Part shown: one piece after another, positions 1-8,401 of the stretch
Layout: every line of letters begins with the position of its first letter
How positions within the stretch are numbered: the first letter of the stretch is position 1
Source of the DNA: DAOUGC01 sp034429695
GTDB taxonomy: Bacteria > Chloroflexota > Anaerolineae > Anaerolineales > Anaerolineaceae
Reading direction: 5' to 3'
NCBI GenBank assembly: GCA_034429695.1
Contig: DAOUGC010000199.1
Coordinates: 1-29,024 of the forward strand
DNA: 29,024 nt
Position numbers and translations under genes: made by a program
Notes under the pieces: generated by a model
Databases searched by the model: none
Seen by the model: the letters and a program-made list of their open reading frames with translations, nothing else
What the model was told of the DNA's origin: nothing

Positions 1-1193
1 GACAGCAGCCGGAACACGGGGTCCAGATAGAACGGGAAGCGCTCCAACCCCGCGAAATTTTTAACCAGTTGCGGGTCAAAACCGCCCGTCTGCGCCAGAC
101 TGCGACCCAGCGCCTGAGCCTGAGCGAACAACGGCGCGGTCATTTTCTCCGGCTGGATCTGAATGCCCTCAATGCCGCCACGCACCAGCGTACCCAGGTA
201 AGGCGATCCCAGCCGTTCAGCCAGTTTCGCCAGGTACCGTTCAACATGCCGGCTGTGCAGCGCCTCAGGGAAACCACTTTGCACCACGAAGCCGACCGGC
301 GGGTTGCCCTCACGGCCAACGTACTCCTCCAGGCTCTCAAAGAAAGCCTTCACCTGTCCCGGCATGGAGTCTACATACAGCGGAAACGCCACCAGTACGC
401 ACTCCGCCTGCCCGAAGGCAGCCTTGAACGATTCACCATCATGGATGCGGTTGAGGTTGTGCACCTCCACCGTGTTGCCTTCGCGGCTCTGGAAACCTGC
501 GATGAATGGGTCCAGTAACAATTTGGTGTTGCTCCTGTCACCGCGCGGAGAGCCATTGAAAATGGTCAGATGCACCGGCGGGGTGATCTGCACACCGGCC
601 AGCGCGCCCAGACGATCCTCAAAAGTCACCGATGTGCGCGGCAGCTTGCCGGTGATGGCTGCTGCCAGCCCTTCCACCGGACGGCCCAGTTCGGACACAA
701 ACTCCAGTTTGCTCTTCATGTTCAAGGCAGCGCGCGCAAATGTGTCAACAATGATGTGCATATCGCGCTCATCGGTGCATTCTTCCCGCTGGATCAACAT
801 GCCAATGCGCGGGTAGCTGCTGTAACGCTTGCGGTGATGCGCCTCGCCATGCACCACGGTGAAATATGGATGGATCAACGGGATGGATTTATCCAGCGCG
901 GTCTTGAGCAGCGCGGACGGGAAACCCATTTTTAGCGGCGCAGCAATCAGATGAAAGTCAGCAGTGATGATCGCATGGCGCAGGATGGGCCCGTCGTCTG
1001 GCAACAGGCATTCACCCGGTTGTTTCACCCAGCAGCCAAAGCAGCCGTTGCAGCCGCGCAGGTCCATGTTGCGCAGGTTCAGGCGCGTCACTTTATGGCC
1101 CTGTCCGGCAAGCAGGGTGTCAAGTTGCTCAAGATATTCGTCAAACTGCCGGTTGGCGGGGTCTGGATTGCCGTTGGAGATAAGGATTTTCAT
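1..1193 (-). CDS. Two-domain iron-sulfur flavoprotein / NADPH-dependent FMN reductase family (partial, C-terminus off the window)
   Basis: The reading frame is open from ATG at 1193 to the left edge (397 complete codons). Residues 1-190 form a flavodoxin-like domain carrying C48, C51, C54 and C62, a CX2CX2CX7C pattern. This matches the compact cluster motif of the Isf family, which binds [4Fe-4S] and FMN. A second flavodoxin-like domain begins near residue 206 with the phosphate-loop motif NGSPRGDRSNT (213-223) and has no equivalent cysteine cluster. The likely role is cytoplasmic electron transfer or reduction of a small acceptor; the substrate is unknown. The start lies 4 nt after the stop of the upstream polyferredoxin gene, with AGGAAAG in front, so the two are probably co-transcribed and may exchange electrons. 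The family call is firm, the physiological role is not. Confidence 0.8.
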   Translation of the reverse strand, partial: MKILISNGNPDPANRQFDEYLEQLDTLLAGQGHKVTRLNLRNMDLRGCNGCFGCWVKQPGECLLPDDGPILRHAIITADFHLIAAPLKMGFPSALLKTALDKSIPLIHPYFTVVHGEAHHRKRYSSYPRIGMLIQREECTDERDMHIIVDTFARAALNMKSKLEFVSELGRPVEGLAAAITGKLPRTSVTFEDRLGALAGVQITPPVHLTIFNGSPRGDRSNTKLLLDPFIAGFQSREGNTVEVHNLNRIHDGESFKAAFGQAECVLVAFPLYVDSMPGQVKAFFESLEEYVGREGNPPVGFVVQSGFPEALHSRHVERYLAKLAERLGSPYLGTLVRGGIEGIQIQPEKMTAPLFAQAQALGRSLAQTGGFDPQLVKNFAGLERFPFYLDPVFRLL

Positions 1194-1197
1194 GGGT

Positions 1198-1962
1198 TCA
1201 CTTTCCTGAGTTGAATGAGAAGCGGATTGCCTTGCGCGAGCAGTTGTCAACGCAGGTACCGCACAGAATACACTCGTCGTGTTCCATATGGTTCATCTGC
1301 ACCATGGCGCTCACGTCCAGGCTCATCGGGCAGTTGGCGGTGCAAGAGTGGCATTGTGAACATTGATCAGGCTGGGCTTGCAGGCGCAGCGCAGGCCAGG
1401 CAGGCAGGTTGCGCAACCGGCGCCCGATGATCATGAACGGCGCCATCCAGCAAATGGTATGGCAACCTGCGCGACGGCCCACCGTGACCGCCAGCACCGC
1501 AAACAGCGCGATCACAAAGTAGTAAATGATGTAAGCGAAGATGATCGGGCGGTCTGGAGCGCCAGCCACCGAAATGCCATTTTGCGTGTCCAGCAGCAGA
1601 TCGACGGTTTGATAACCGCCCGCCATGAACACCATGCTGACGATCAGCGCCATCCACAACACCCAGATGAGCCATTTGATCCAGTCGATCCTGCGCGGGT
1701 TCACGCGGCGGTCATTGATCGGCATGCAAATTTCACCCAACCCACCCGCCGGACATACCCAGCCGCACCACGCCCGCCCCAGCAGCAGCGATGACAGGAA
1801 CAACAGCGCGAACATCACCAGGCTGCCGTTGACGATCCCCTGTGAAGCGCCGTCGATGATCACGTACGGTGACAGGTAATTCATGGTGATGGGGAACAGC
1901 AGGAACGATATGAGCAACAAGGCTCGGCGAATTTTTTGACGGGTGGGGAGGTTGCGGGTCAT
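1198..1962 (-). CDS. NapH/NosR-type membrane-bound 4Fe-4S polyferredoxin
   Basis: This 254-residue protein has about four to five hydrophobic segments (roughly 12-34, 44-62, 95-113, 140-162). It has the membrane-side cysteine pairs typical of NapH/NosR/CcoG-like proteins: C66-G-W-V-C70-P and C167-H-T-I-C171. Two classical [4Fe-4S] ferredoxin motifs follow at the C-terminus (C201, C204, C207, C211-P and C231, C234, C237, C241). Family members pass electrons between the quinone pool or membrane and soluble redox partners. The start at 1962 has GGAG 5 nt upstream. It sits 26 nt after padR and 4 nt before the flavoprotein gene, so the three probably form one operon in which the flavoprotein is the natural partner. 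No nitrate or nitrous oxide reductase gene is visible, so napH is not assigned. Confidence 0.85.
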   Translation of the reverse strand: MTRNLPTRQKIRRALLLISFLLFPITMNYLSPYVIIDGASQGIVNGSLVMFALLFLSSLLLGRAWCGWVCPAGGLGEICMPINDRRVNPRRIDWIKWLIWVLWMALIVSMVFMAGGYQTVDLLLDTQNGISVAGAPDRPIIFAYIIYYFVIALFAVLAVTVGRRAGCHTICWMAPFMIIGRRLRNLPAWPALRLQAQPDQCSQCHSCTANCPMSLDVSAMVQMNHMEHDECILCGTCVDNCSRKAIRFSFNSGK

Positions 1963-1988
1963 GGGAACTCCAGTAAGGTTGATAAAAG

Positions 1989-2546
1989 TTAGTCCTGCGG
2001 CACACGGCCGTTTTGCAGGTCGGCGATCACGCTCTCAGCCCATTCAAGCTGCGCGCGCATGGTGCGCATGCCCAGATCCAGTGTGCACATCCAGAAATAG
2101 TGCTCGCGTTTGGATGGCACCTGACGGATGTATTCCTCGATCTGATCGGGCACCTGCTGATAACGGTTGAGGATCTCACGGAAAATGGCCGCCGCCATTT
2201 GAAAGCGCGCCAGCACCTCATCATTGCCGATCTTGCCGGAGAAGAATACCTGCACCAGCGGCCCGCTTTTTGGCTCCTGATTGGGGAAAGGACCGCGCAG
2301 CCATTCCATAAAGCGCTCGCGGCCCGCGTCGGTGATGAAATACACCTTGCGGTCAGGGCGGTCGAGCTGCTCAACGCGCTCCACGTCAGCCAGGCCCGCA
2401 TCGGTCAGCTTTGCCAGCGTGCGGTAAATCTGGCTCTGGTCGGCGCTCCAGAAGTGCCGCACAGAGGTATCGAACATCTTCTTCAGGTCGTAGCCGGTGA
2501 AGGGCTGGTAGGTGAGAAAACCGAGAATGGCGTATTCGAGGGACAA
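1989..2546 (-). CDS. PadR family transcriptional regulator
   Basis: The product is 185 residues with an N-terminal winged helix (about 1-80; SLEYAILGFL at the start, then TGYDLKK and a wing around DRPDRKVYFIT) and a helical C-terminal dimerisation region of the Vir_act_alpha_C type, the two-domain PadR layout. I place the start at TTG 2546 because GGAG lies 8 nt upstream and the family consistently begins with SLE-x-AILGLL. The longer reading from 2603 adds 19 residues across the promoter and has no ribosome binding site. The gene heads the operon with the polyferredoxin and flavoprotein genes, so it likely represses them. Two palindromes and a good promoter lie directly upstream. The effector is unknown. 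Confidence 0.88.
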   Translation of the reverse strand: MSLEYAILGFLTYQPFTGYDLKKMFDTSVRHFWSADQSQIYRTLAKLTDAGLADVERVEQLDRPDRKVYFITDAGRERFMEWLRGPFPNQEPKSGPLVQVFFSGKIGNDEVLARFQMAAAIFREILNRYQQVPDQIEEYIRQVPSKREHYFWMCTLDLGMRTMRAQLEWAESVIADLQNGRVPQD

Positions 2547-2577
2547 TGCAAATGCTCCTAATTGCAAATACTTATAT

Positions 2578-2632
2578 ATGTACATGCATATAATAGCACG
2601 CACAAATAGAGAATCAATATGACATTTGTCAT
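2578..2632. promoter_or_regulatory. Candidate PadR operator palindromes
   Basis: Two perfect palindromes bracket the promoter: ATGTACAT at 2578-2585, just downstream of the -10 box, and the 14-mer ATGACATTTGTCAT at 2619-2632, abutting the -35 box. PadR-family sites are commonly built from ATGT/ACAT half sites. Placement suggests autoregulation, but which palindrome is bound is inference. Confidence 0.45.
2590..2617 (-). promoter_or_regulatory. Sigma70-like promoter of the padR operon
   Basis: On the minus strand TTGATT (2617-2612) and TATTAT (2595-2590) are separated by 16 nt. This places transcription start about 35 nt upstream of the TTG codon. Confidence 0.55.
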
Positions 2633-2649
2633 GAGTCGGATAACGCCAA

Positions 2650-2930
2650 AAGATAAGTCCAAAAGCGGATCCATCCTACGCCTGCTTTTTGTAGGTCGGG
2701 TTGGCGTTCTCCCAGCCCGACGGTTTCGCTATGGCATCAGCATATAAAATGATGGGCAAAAGCGGACCCATCCTGCGCCTGCTTTTCGTGGGTCGGGTTG
2801 GCGTTCTCCCAACCCGACGGTTTGACCCCATCCGTAATCAGCGCATATAAAATAATGGGTCCAAAAGCGGACCCATCCTACGCCTGCTTTTTGTGGGTCG
2901 GGTTGGCGTTCTCCCAACCCGACAGTTTTC
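2650..2930 (+). repeat. REP-like palindromic repeat array A (3 units)
   Basis: Three head-to-tail units of about 100 bp occupy most of the gene-free stretch between padR and the exporter operon. Each has a core hairpin with 10-nt arms GTCGGGTTGG and CCAACCCGAC around a 7-nt loop, at 2695-2721, 2792-2818 and 2897-2923. It is preceded by GTAG or GTGG. About 45 nt upstream lies a second hairpin with arms like ATGGGTCC and GGACCCAT around AAAAGC. Copy 1 has a G-T wobble in the core stem and a decayed first hairpin. The same unit recurs seven times at 13416-14050. A GTAG tetranucleotide followed by a palindrome is the hallmark of REP elements mobilised by RAYT transposases; no RAYT gene is in the window. 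Confidence 0.85.
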
Positions 2931-3041
2931 CTACGATCCCTGTCCAGCACAGCCGGAATGTCACGCGCATCCATCCTTACCAGGAACATCCCGAATCCAT
3001 TCTCACACCACCGGTATCAACGGTTTTGATAATTATCCCAT

Positions 3042-3072
3042 TTCTATACAGCTTCTAAACCAATTCTTAACC
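3042..3072 (+). promoter_or_regulatory. Triple 11-bp-period direct repeat, probable OmpR-type response regulator site
   Basis: TTCTATACA (3042-3050), TTCTAAACC (3053-3061) and TTCTTAACC (3064-3072) are in direct orientation, each start exactly 11 bp from the last. Tandem half sites with this period are how OmpR/PhoB winged-helix regulators bind. The site lies 73 bp before the first adaptor gene of an operon that itself ends with an OmpR-type regulator and kinase, so autoregulation is the simplest reading. No convincing -10 box is seen. Confidence 0.55.
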
Positions 3073-3144
3073 TTTAAAAAGTACCATCACGCTGTAAAGC
3101 CGGATGCAGGTTTGTGAACCGGCAATCAGAGTCGAGAGGCACGC

Positions 3145-4632
3145 ATGACCAATGTGAAACCAAACACATCGAAGCTCCATTTCCTGTGGCGCAAATACTG
3201 GTGGGCCGCAGTGATCCTCATCGGTCTGGCAGGCGGCGGAGCATGGTACCTGTCGGACCAGTCAACAGGTGGTGAACAAATTTACACCGTCACCCGCACA
3301 GCCCAGATCAGCACGGGCGATCTGCGCATCACTGCCAGTGGTTCCGGCACATTGAATGCCGGACAAACGGTGGACCTGTCATTTTCCACTGCTGGCACAG
3401 TGGCTGAACTCAATGTTGCCCCCGGAGACATGGTAACGACCGGAGATGCGCTCGCCCGTCTGGACAGCGCCGGGACACTGGAAGCGGCACTTGCCAGCGC
3501 CGAGCTGGAACTGCTGCAAACCCGGCAGGCTTTGAATGAACTGCAAACCGGCGGTGATGCCGCCCTGGCGCAGGCTTATCAGGATCTGCTGACGGCAAAG
3601 CAGACCTACGAGGATGCGCTCCGCATGCTGGAACGTGTCGATGACTCGCGCTGCAGCAAAGAGGTCAACACCCGCTATGCGTCTGCGCTCGAACGCACCC
3701 GCCAGCGGCTGGAAAGCCTGAACCCTGAAGATGAAAACGCCGAGGTGGTCACCGAGGCAAAGAATGCTTATTACACCGCGCTTGCCAACTACTCCTATTG
3801 CATCAGCTACACATCCGATGAGAAGACCAGTGTAAGCGCAGAGTTTGAGATTGCACGCATTGCGCTGCAACAGGCTGAGGAAAAATACGCCACCCTCAAG
3901 GACGCTTCGGGCATCGACCCGACCGAACTCGCTCTGGCAGAGGCTGCCGTTACCCGGGCTGAGACTGCACTGGCTGAGGCCCAGGCCAATCTGGATGGCA
4001 TCACCCTCATCGCGCCGATCTCAGGGCGGGTGATTTCGATTGCCGCCGGAGCAGGCGAGATGGTGGATACCTCCACTTACATCACCATTGCAGACGTATC
4101 GCAACCGGTGGTACCGATCAGCGTGGACGAAAGCGACATGGACAAACTGGCGGTTGGCAACCCTGTTCAGGTGGTGTTCGATGCCATGCCCGACCAGGTA
4201 TTCACCGGCACGGTCACCCGGGTGGATCCGCAACTGACATCATCCGGCCAGTACCGTGTGGCCACCGGACTTGTGACGCTGGATGCCGAATCAGCCAACA
4301 CCTTGCAAAATGTACCATTGGGTCTAAACGCCAGTGTTGAAATCATCAGCCAGGTAATCCAGGGTGCGCTGCTTGTGCCTGTGGATGCGCTCAAACAAAT
4401 GGGCGGCGGCAGGTACGGGCTGCTGGTGAGTGATACCAGCGGTGCAGTGAGCATGCAGCCGGTGGAAGTGGGCATGCAAAATGATCAATACGCACAGATC
4501 CTCAGCGGGGTGGAAGCCGGCGACCTGATCGCCATTGCCGTCACCGCCGAGGAAGCCAGCTCCATGTCGTCTGCAGCAGGCGGCATGGGCGGAATGATGC
4601 CCATGGATGGCGGCATGATGCCGCCTCCGTAA
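3145..4632 (+). CDS. HlyD/MacA-like efflux adaptor subunit 1
   Basis: This 495-residue adaptor (periplasmic-type membrane fusion protein) has one N-terminal membrane anchor (about 18-36). A split lipoyl/barrel-sandwich domain follows (first half near 55-105, second half near 285-320 with LIAPISGRVISIAAGAGE), divided by a long Ala/Glu-rich coiled-coil hairpin (about 108-285). A beta-barrel and membrane-proximal domain end the protein. Near the hairpin tip it has C170 and C219, the latter in YCISYTSDE, a motif shared with the next two genes. The tail is Met/Gly-rich (SSAAGGMGGMMPMDGGMM). It is the first gene of the export operon; GAGAGG precedes the start. The partner is presumably the ATPase and permease at 7607-9633. 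The exported substrate cannot be read from sequence. Confidence 0.9.
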   Translation: MTNVKPNTSKLHFLWRKYWWAAVILIGLAGGGAWYLSDQSTGGEQIYTVTRTAQISTGDLRITASGSGTLNAGQTVDLSFSTAGTVAELNVAPGDMVTTGDALARLDSAGTLEAALASAELELLQTRQALNELQTGGDAALAQAYQDLLTAKQTYEDALRMLERVDDSRCSKEVNTRYASALERTRQRLESLNPEDENAEVVTEAKNAYYTALANYSYCISYTSDEKTSVSAEFEIARIALQQAEEKYATLKDASGIDPTELALAEAAVTRAETALAEAQANLDGITLIAPISGRVISIAAGAGEMVDTSTYITIADVSQPVVPISVDESDMDKLAVGNPVQVVFDAMPDQVFTGTVTRVDPQLTSSGQYRVATGLVTLDAESANTLQNVPLGLNASVEIISQVIQGALLVPVDALKQMGGGRYGLLVSDTSGAVSMQPVEVGMQNDQYAQILSGVEAGDLIAIAVTAEEASSMSSAAGGMGGMMPMDGGMMPPP

Positions 4633-4653
4633 TCAGAAAAGAATGAGGCATCC

Positions 4654-6099
4654 ATGGCCATCAAAAATCACGCAGACAACATCAGTAAACGCCGCAGGTT
4701 GTTCACAGTCATCGGGCTCGCGCTCATCCTGTTGGGCGGAACAGGCTGGATTCTCACCCGTGGAACGGGCACGGTCTTCGCCCTGAATGCCACCGGAACC
4801 GTGGAACCCTACGACACCACCGCCGCCCGCATCGGCGAGATCGCGCTGACCATCTCAGGCACGGGTACGCTGGTCACGGGAACCACTGTCGATCTGGCTT
4901 TCCCGGTCAGCGGTGTGGTTTCCGGGTTGAGTGTGAGCAGCGGAGACCTGGTGTCATCCGGTCAGGTGCTCGCTCACCTGGAAGACACCACCCAGCTCGA
5001 TTTGGAAGTCAAAAACCGGCGTCTGGCGGCCATGGCAGCCCGGCAGGCATTGGATGAACTGCTGGCAGGTGCCGATGTGGCCCTGGCTCAGGCAGCCGTG
5101 GACCTGGCGAATGCGCAAATTGCCCATGAGGAAGCGGCTGATGACCTGCTGACCACCGGTCAACCGCGCTGCGCCCAGGCAAAGACCGAGGAGTATTACT
5201 ACCAGTGGTTGAATCTGCAACGCCAGGTGAATGAATGGGAAGGATACCTGGACGACCCTGACACCGGTTACGGTCATGATTACATCCTCGAAAAACTCAC
5301 CCCGTTGCAGAAACAGCGCGATCTGGCATACGGCAACTGGAAATATTGCGAAACCTACACCCAGGATGAGATAGAGGATTCACAGGCGAACCTGGCAAGC
5401 ACCACTGCAGCGCTGAAGCTCGCTCAGGAGAATTTCGACCGCTTGAGCGCCAGCGAAGGTGTGGACCCTCTGGAACTGCAAAAAGCACAGCTCACCCTGC
5501 AGAAGGCGCAATTGCAATTGCAGAGCGCTGAGGAGCAACTGGCCGGAGCCGAACTGGTGTCACCCATGGACGGCATGGTGATGGAGGTCAATGCCAGCGA
5601 AGGCGACGAGGTGGACACGGGTGTGATCCTATCCATCGCCAGCGTGGAGCAACCACAGGTGGAGGTCAACATGGATGAAACAGACATGCTCAATTTCTCA
5701 GCGGGCTGTCCGGCGCAGGTGACCTTTGACAGCCTGCCCGACCAGGTGTTCACCGGCATGGTGACGCAAGTGACCCCCATGCTGGTCAGCGTGAACAATG
5801 TGAGCATGGTGGAGGGGCTGGTGACGCTGGATGAGGTCAACCAGGCCACCCCGGTGGAATTGCTTCCCGGCCTGACCGCATCGGTGGAGATCATCTGCCA
5901 GCAAGCCAGCGACGCCCTGATCATCCCCACCCAGGCACTCCACCAGACCGCCGGTGCGTCGCCGTATGTGTATGTGCTGGTTAACGACCAACCGGAGAAA
6001 CGCGAAGTTCAAATTGGAATCAAAACCGTCGCCATTGCACAGGTTTTATCCGGGCTCGAAGCAGGTGAAGCAGTGATTACCAGTACGGTGGAAGAGTAA
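4654..6099 (+). CDS. HlyD/MacA-like efflux adaptor subunit 2
   Basis: The 481-residue paralogue of the preceding gene has the same order: membrane anchor (about 15-34), lipoyl half, coiled-coil hairpin, second lipoyl half (AELVSPMDGMVMEVNASEGDEVDTG), beta-barrel and C-terminal domain. The hairpin tip has C173 and C232 (the latter in YCETYTQDE) around a Tyr-rich segment (EEYYYQW). The inserted tip is longer than in adaptor 1. GAGG precedes the ATG and only 21 nt separate it from the previous stop, indicating co-transcription. It lacks the Met-rich tail. Three different adaptors for one ATPase/permease pair suggests a mixed adaptor ring or alternative assemblies; this is inference. Confidence 0.9.
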   Translation: MAIKNHADNISKRRRLFTVIGLALILLGGTGWILTRGTGTVFALNATGTVEPYDTTAARIGEIALTISGTGTLVTGTTVDLAFPVSGVVSGLSVSSGDLVSSGQVLAHLEDTTQLDLEVKNRRLAAMAARQALDELLAGADVALAQAAVDLANAQIAHEEAADDLLTTGQPRCAQAKTEEYYYQWLNLQRQVNEWEGYLDDPDTGYGHDYILEKLTPLQKQRDLAYGNWKYCETYTQDEIEDSQANLASTTAALKLAQENFDRLSASEGVDPLELQKAQLTLQKAQLQLQSAEEQLAGAELVSPMDGMVMEVNASEGDEVDTGVILSIASVEQPQVEVNMDETDMLNFSAGCPAQVTFDSLPDQVFTGMVTQVTPMLVSVNNVSMVEGLVTLDEVNQATPVELLPGLTASVEIICQQASDALIIPTQALHQTAGASPYVYVLVNDQPEKREVQIGIKTVAIAQVLSGLEAGEAVITSTVEE

Positions 6100-6145
6100 T
6101 CAATCTTATTTTGCGGACGAATTCCGCAACATTTTGGAGATGGCA

Positions 6146-7591
6146 ATGAATACATCCAGACAGAAAACAACCCTCCGGCGCCCTCTTCGCAAGCGCGTAT
6201 GGATCCCCGTTACAGCCGGTGTACTGACGCTGGCAGTCGTTGCGGTTTACTTTTTATGGCCCAAGCCGTCCACAGTCGCCGCCCAGGAGGAAACCTATAA
6301 CACCGCCCTGGTGCGCACGGGCAGCATTTCCCTGTCCACCAGCGGCTCGGGCACGTTGACCGCTGCCCAGGAGAAGGAACTGGCTTTTTCAGTTTCCGGA
6401 ACCGTTGCCGGGGTGAATGTACAGGTGGGAGACAATGTTGGCGCAGGAGATGAGCTTGCCCGTCTGGCGGATACCAGCGAACTGGAAGCCAATCTCTCCT
6501 CGGCAAAACTGGACCTCGCCACAGCGCAGCAGGAACTGGCAACCCTGAAACAAAACGCCAGTGCCAACCTGGCCAGCGCGCGGCTGGGCCTGGCTGATGC
6601 GCGTGAAGCACTCGATGAAGCCAAATCGGCTGTGGTTCAGGAGGGCTGGGTGCGCTGTGATCAGGACACCATTGACGCCTACTACTATAAATACACCCGT
6701 GCCCGCGATGCACTGGAGGCCCTCGGCGACGGCGGCGGCAGCCAGGATTACTACCTGACCACCATCGTCCCCGCCCGTAACGTTGCCGCCAGTGCCTATG
6801 CCGCTTATCTGTACTGCACCGGTTACACCGAATATGAAATCGCCTCTTCAAACGCTGAACTTGCGCTGGCAGAAGCAGAGCTCGCGTCAGCCGGGGCCGC
6901 CCTGCAGGCGCTGGAAGCCAACAACGGACTGGATCCGGTTGAGCTGGCAACCGCCGAAAACAAGGTGGATAACGCCGAATACGCGCTTGAACAGGCACAG
7001 GAAAAACTGGATGGCGCGGTGCTGATTGCGCCGTTTGACGGAACCATACTTTCTGTCGCAGGTGAGGCTGGGGACGAAGCCGGCACTGGAGCTTTTATTA
7101 TCATCGCAGATCTGGCCCACCCGCAGGTTGAGTTCAGTGTGGATGAAACGGATTTCAGCGCTGTCTTTGCCGGCGAGCAGGCCACGGTTGTCTTTGACTC
7201 ATATCCAGACCTGGTCTTTTCAGGCACGGTGCTGCGCGTCAATCCGGCGCTGGAAACCATTGACGGCTATTCTGTGGTCAGCGGGGTGATCCAACTGGAA
7301 CTGGATGAAACCACCGACAGCGTCACACTCGCCAAAGGGCTCAACGGCACGGTCACCCTGGTACAGGCCACAGCTCAAAATGTACTGCTGGTTCCGGTGC
7401 AAGCCGTACGCGACCTTGGCGATGGGACCTACAGTGTGTTTGTGTTGGATGAAAGCGGCAAGCCCAAACTGCGTGTGGTGGAAGTGGGGCTGATGGATCT
7501 GGCCAGCGCCGAGATCAAATCAGGGCTGTCCGCCGGAGACGTGGTCACCAGCGGCTTGCTTGATGCCGCGTCTGTTGCCAGCTCAAACTAA
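6146..7591 (+). CDS. HlyD/MacA-like efflux adaptor subunit 3
   Basis: The 481-residue third paralogue has a basic N-terminus, a membrane anchor (about 18-38), the split lipoyl domain (LIAPFDGTILSVAGEAGDEAG in the second half), a coiled-coil hairpin with C171 and C224 (the latter in YCTGYTEYE) and a Tyr-rich DAYYYKYTRA segment, then the barrel domain. I choose ATG 6146 because GGAG (6136-6139) is 6 nt upstream. The in-frame TTG at 6134 and ATG at 6140 would overlap or touch that site. Only 15 nt separate its stop from the ATPase start. The three adaptors are diverged enough to be old duplications rather than recent copies. Confidence 0.9.
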   Translation: MNTSRQKTTLRRPLRKRVWIPVTAGVLTLAVVAVYFLWPKPSTVAAQEETYNTALVRTGSISLSTSGSGTLTAAQEKELAFSVSGTVAGVNVQVGDNVGAGDELARLADTSELEANLSSAKLDLATAQQELATLKQNASANLASARLGLADAREALDEAKSAVVQEGWVRCDQDTIDAYYYKYTRARDALEALGDGGGSQDYYLTTIVPARNVAASAYAAYLYCTGYTEYEIASSNAELALAEAELASAGAALQALEANNGLDPVELATAENKVDNAEYALEQAQEKLDGAVLIAPFDGTILSVAGEAGDEAGTGAFIIIADLAHPQVEFSVDETDFSAVFAGEQATVVFDSYPDLVFSGTVLRVNPALETIDGYSVVSGVIQLELDETTDSVTLAKGLNGTVTLVQATAQNVLLVPVQAVRDLGDGTYSVFVLDESGKPKLRVVEVGLMDLASAEIKSGLSAGDVVTSGLLDAASVASSN

Positions 7592-7606
7592 CGGAAAGGC
7601 AACACC

Positions 7607-8401
7607 ATGACTGACCACATGAAAGAAACACAACCGATCATCGAAACCATTGACCTGACCAAGGTTTACGGGCAGGGTGAAGCCGAAGTGGTGGCGGTTA
7701 ACGGCCTCAGCATCAAATTACGCCCCGGCGAGTTTGTCGCCATCATGGGCCCAAGCGGATCAGGCAAAAGCACGCTGATGAACATTCTGGCCTGTCTGGA
7801 TCGCCCAAGTGGCGGGCAATACATTCTGGACGGTGAAGACGTGAGCGGGTTCAGCCGCAACGACCTGGCGCTGATCCGCAATCAAAAACTGGGCTTTGTC
7901 TTTCAATCCTTCAACCTGCTGCCGCGCGTTTCAGCGTTGGACAATGTGATGATGCCCACCATTTACCGCAGACAGGACCATATCACCCCGGCGGAACGCC
8001 GCGACCTTGCCATGGCAACGCTGGAAAATGTGGGCCTTGCCGAACGTATGCACCACCTGCCCAACCAGCTATCCGGCGGGCAGCAACAGCGCGTTGCCAT
8101 TGCCAGGGCATTGATCAATGACCCGGTTTTGATCCTGGCTGATGAACCCACCGGCAATCTGGACACCAAATCCAGCGAGGATATTCTGGATCTGCTGCAC
8201 CAGTTGCACAACCGCGGGCGCACAATCGTAATGGTGACCCATGAACCGGATATTGCCCATCACACCCAGCGTATGCTCATGATCCGCGACGGCAAATTAT
8301 TCTCGGATGAAATGAACGGTACCCGCATTACACGTGAAAACGCCACGGGTATTCCATCCACAGGAAAGAAATCGCCGCGGGCAAAAGCAGGTGCAGCATG
8401 A
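7607..8401 (+). CDS. ABC transporter ATP-binding protein, MacB/LolD type
   Basis: A complete 264-residue nucleotide-binding subunit. It shows Walker A GPSGSGKST (48-56), Q-loop FVFQSFNLLPR, signature LSGGQQQR, Walker B LILADEPTG with the catalytic Glu, D-loop GNLDTKS and switch His in MVTHEP. These are the features of the MacB/LolD/FtsE subfamily, which pairs with four-helix FtsX-like permeases and works by mechanotransmission. A basic, low-complexity C-terminal tail (last ~25 residues) is unusual. The stop overlaps the permease start by 4 nt (ATGA), so translation is coupled. It energises export with the three adaptors; the substrate is unknown. Confidence 0.95.
   Translation: MTDHMKETQPIIETIDLTKVYGQGEAEVVAVNGLSIKLRPGEFVAIMGPSGSGKSTLMNILACLDRPSGGQYILDGEDVSGFSRNDLALIRNQKLGFVFQSFNLLPRVSALDNVMMPTIYRRQDHITPAERRDLAMATLENVGLAERMHHLPNQLSGGQQQRVAIARALINDPVLILADEPTGNLDTKSSEDILDLLHQLHNRGRTIVMVTHEPDIAHHTQRMLMIRDGKLFSDEMNGTRITRENATGIPSTGKKSPRAKAGAA

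Noticed and set aside
69..1214. Plus-strand reading frames of 80-170 residues in the left 1.2 kb
   Set aside because: They are antisense shadows of the minus-strand two-domain flavoprotein, whose translation has clear motifs and a continuous frame to the window edge.
2547..2603. Extended PadR N-terminus starting at 2603
   Set aside because: The extra 19 residues overlap the promoter and palindromes; TTG at 2546 has a GGAG site and matches the family N-terminus.
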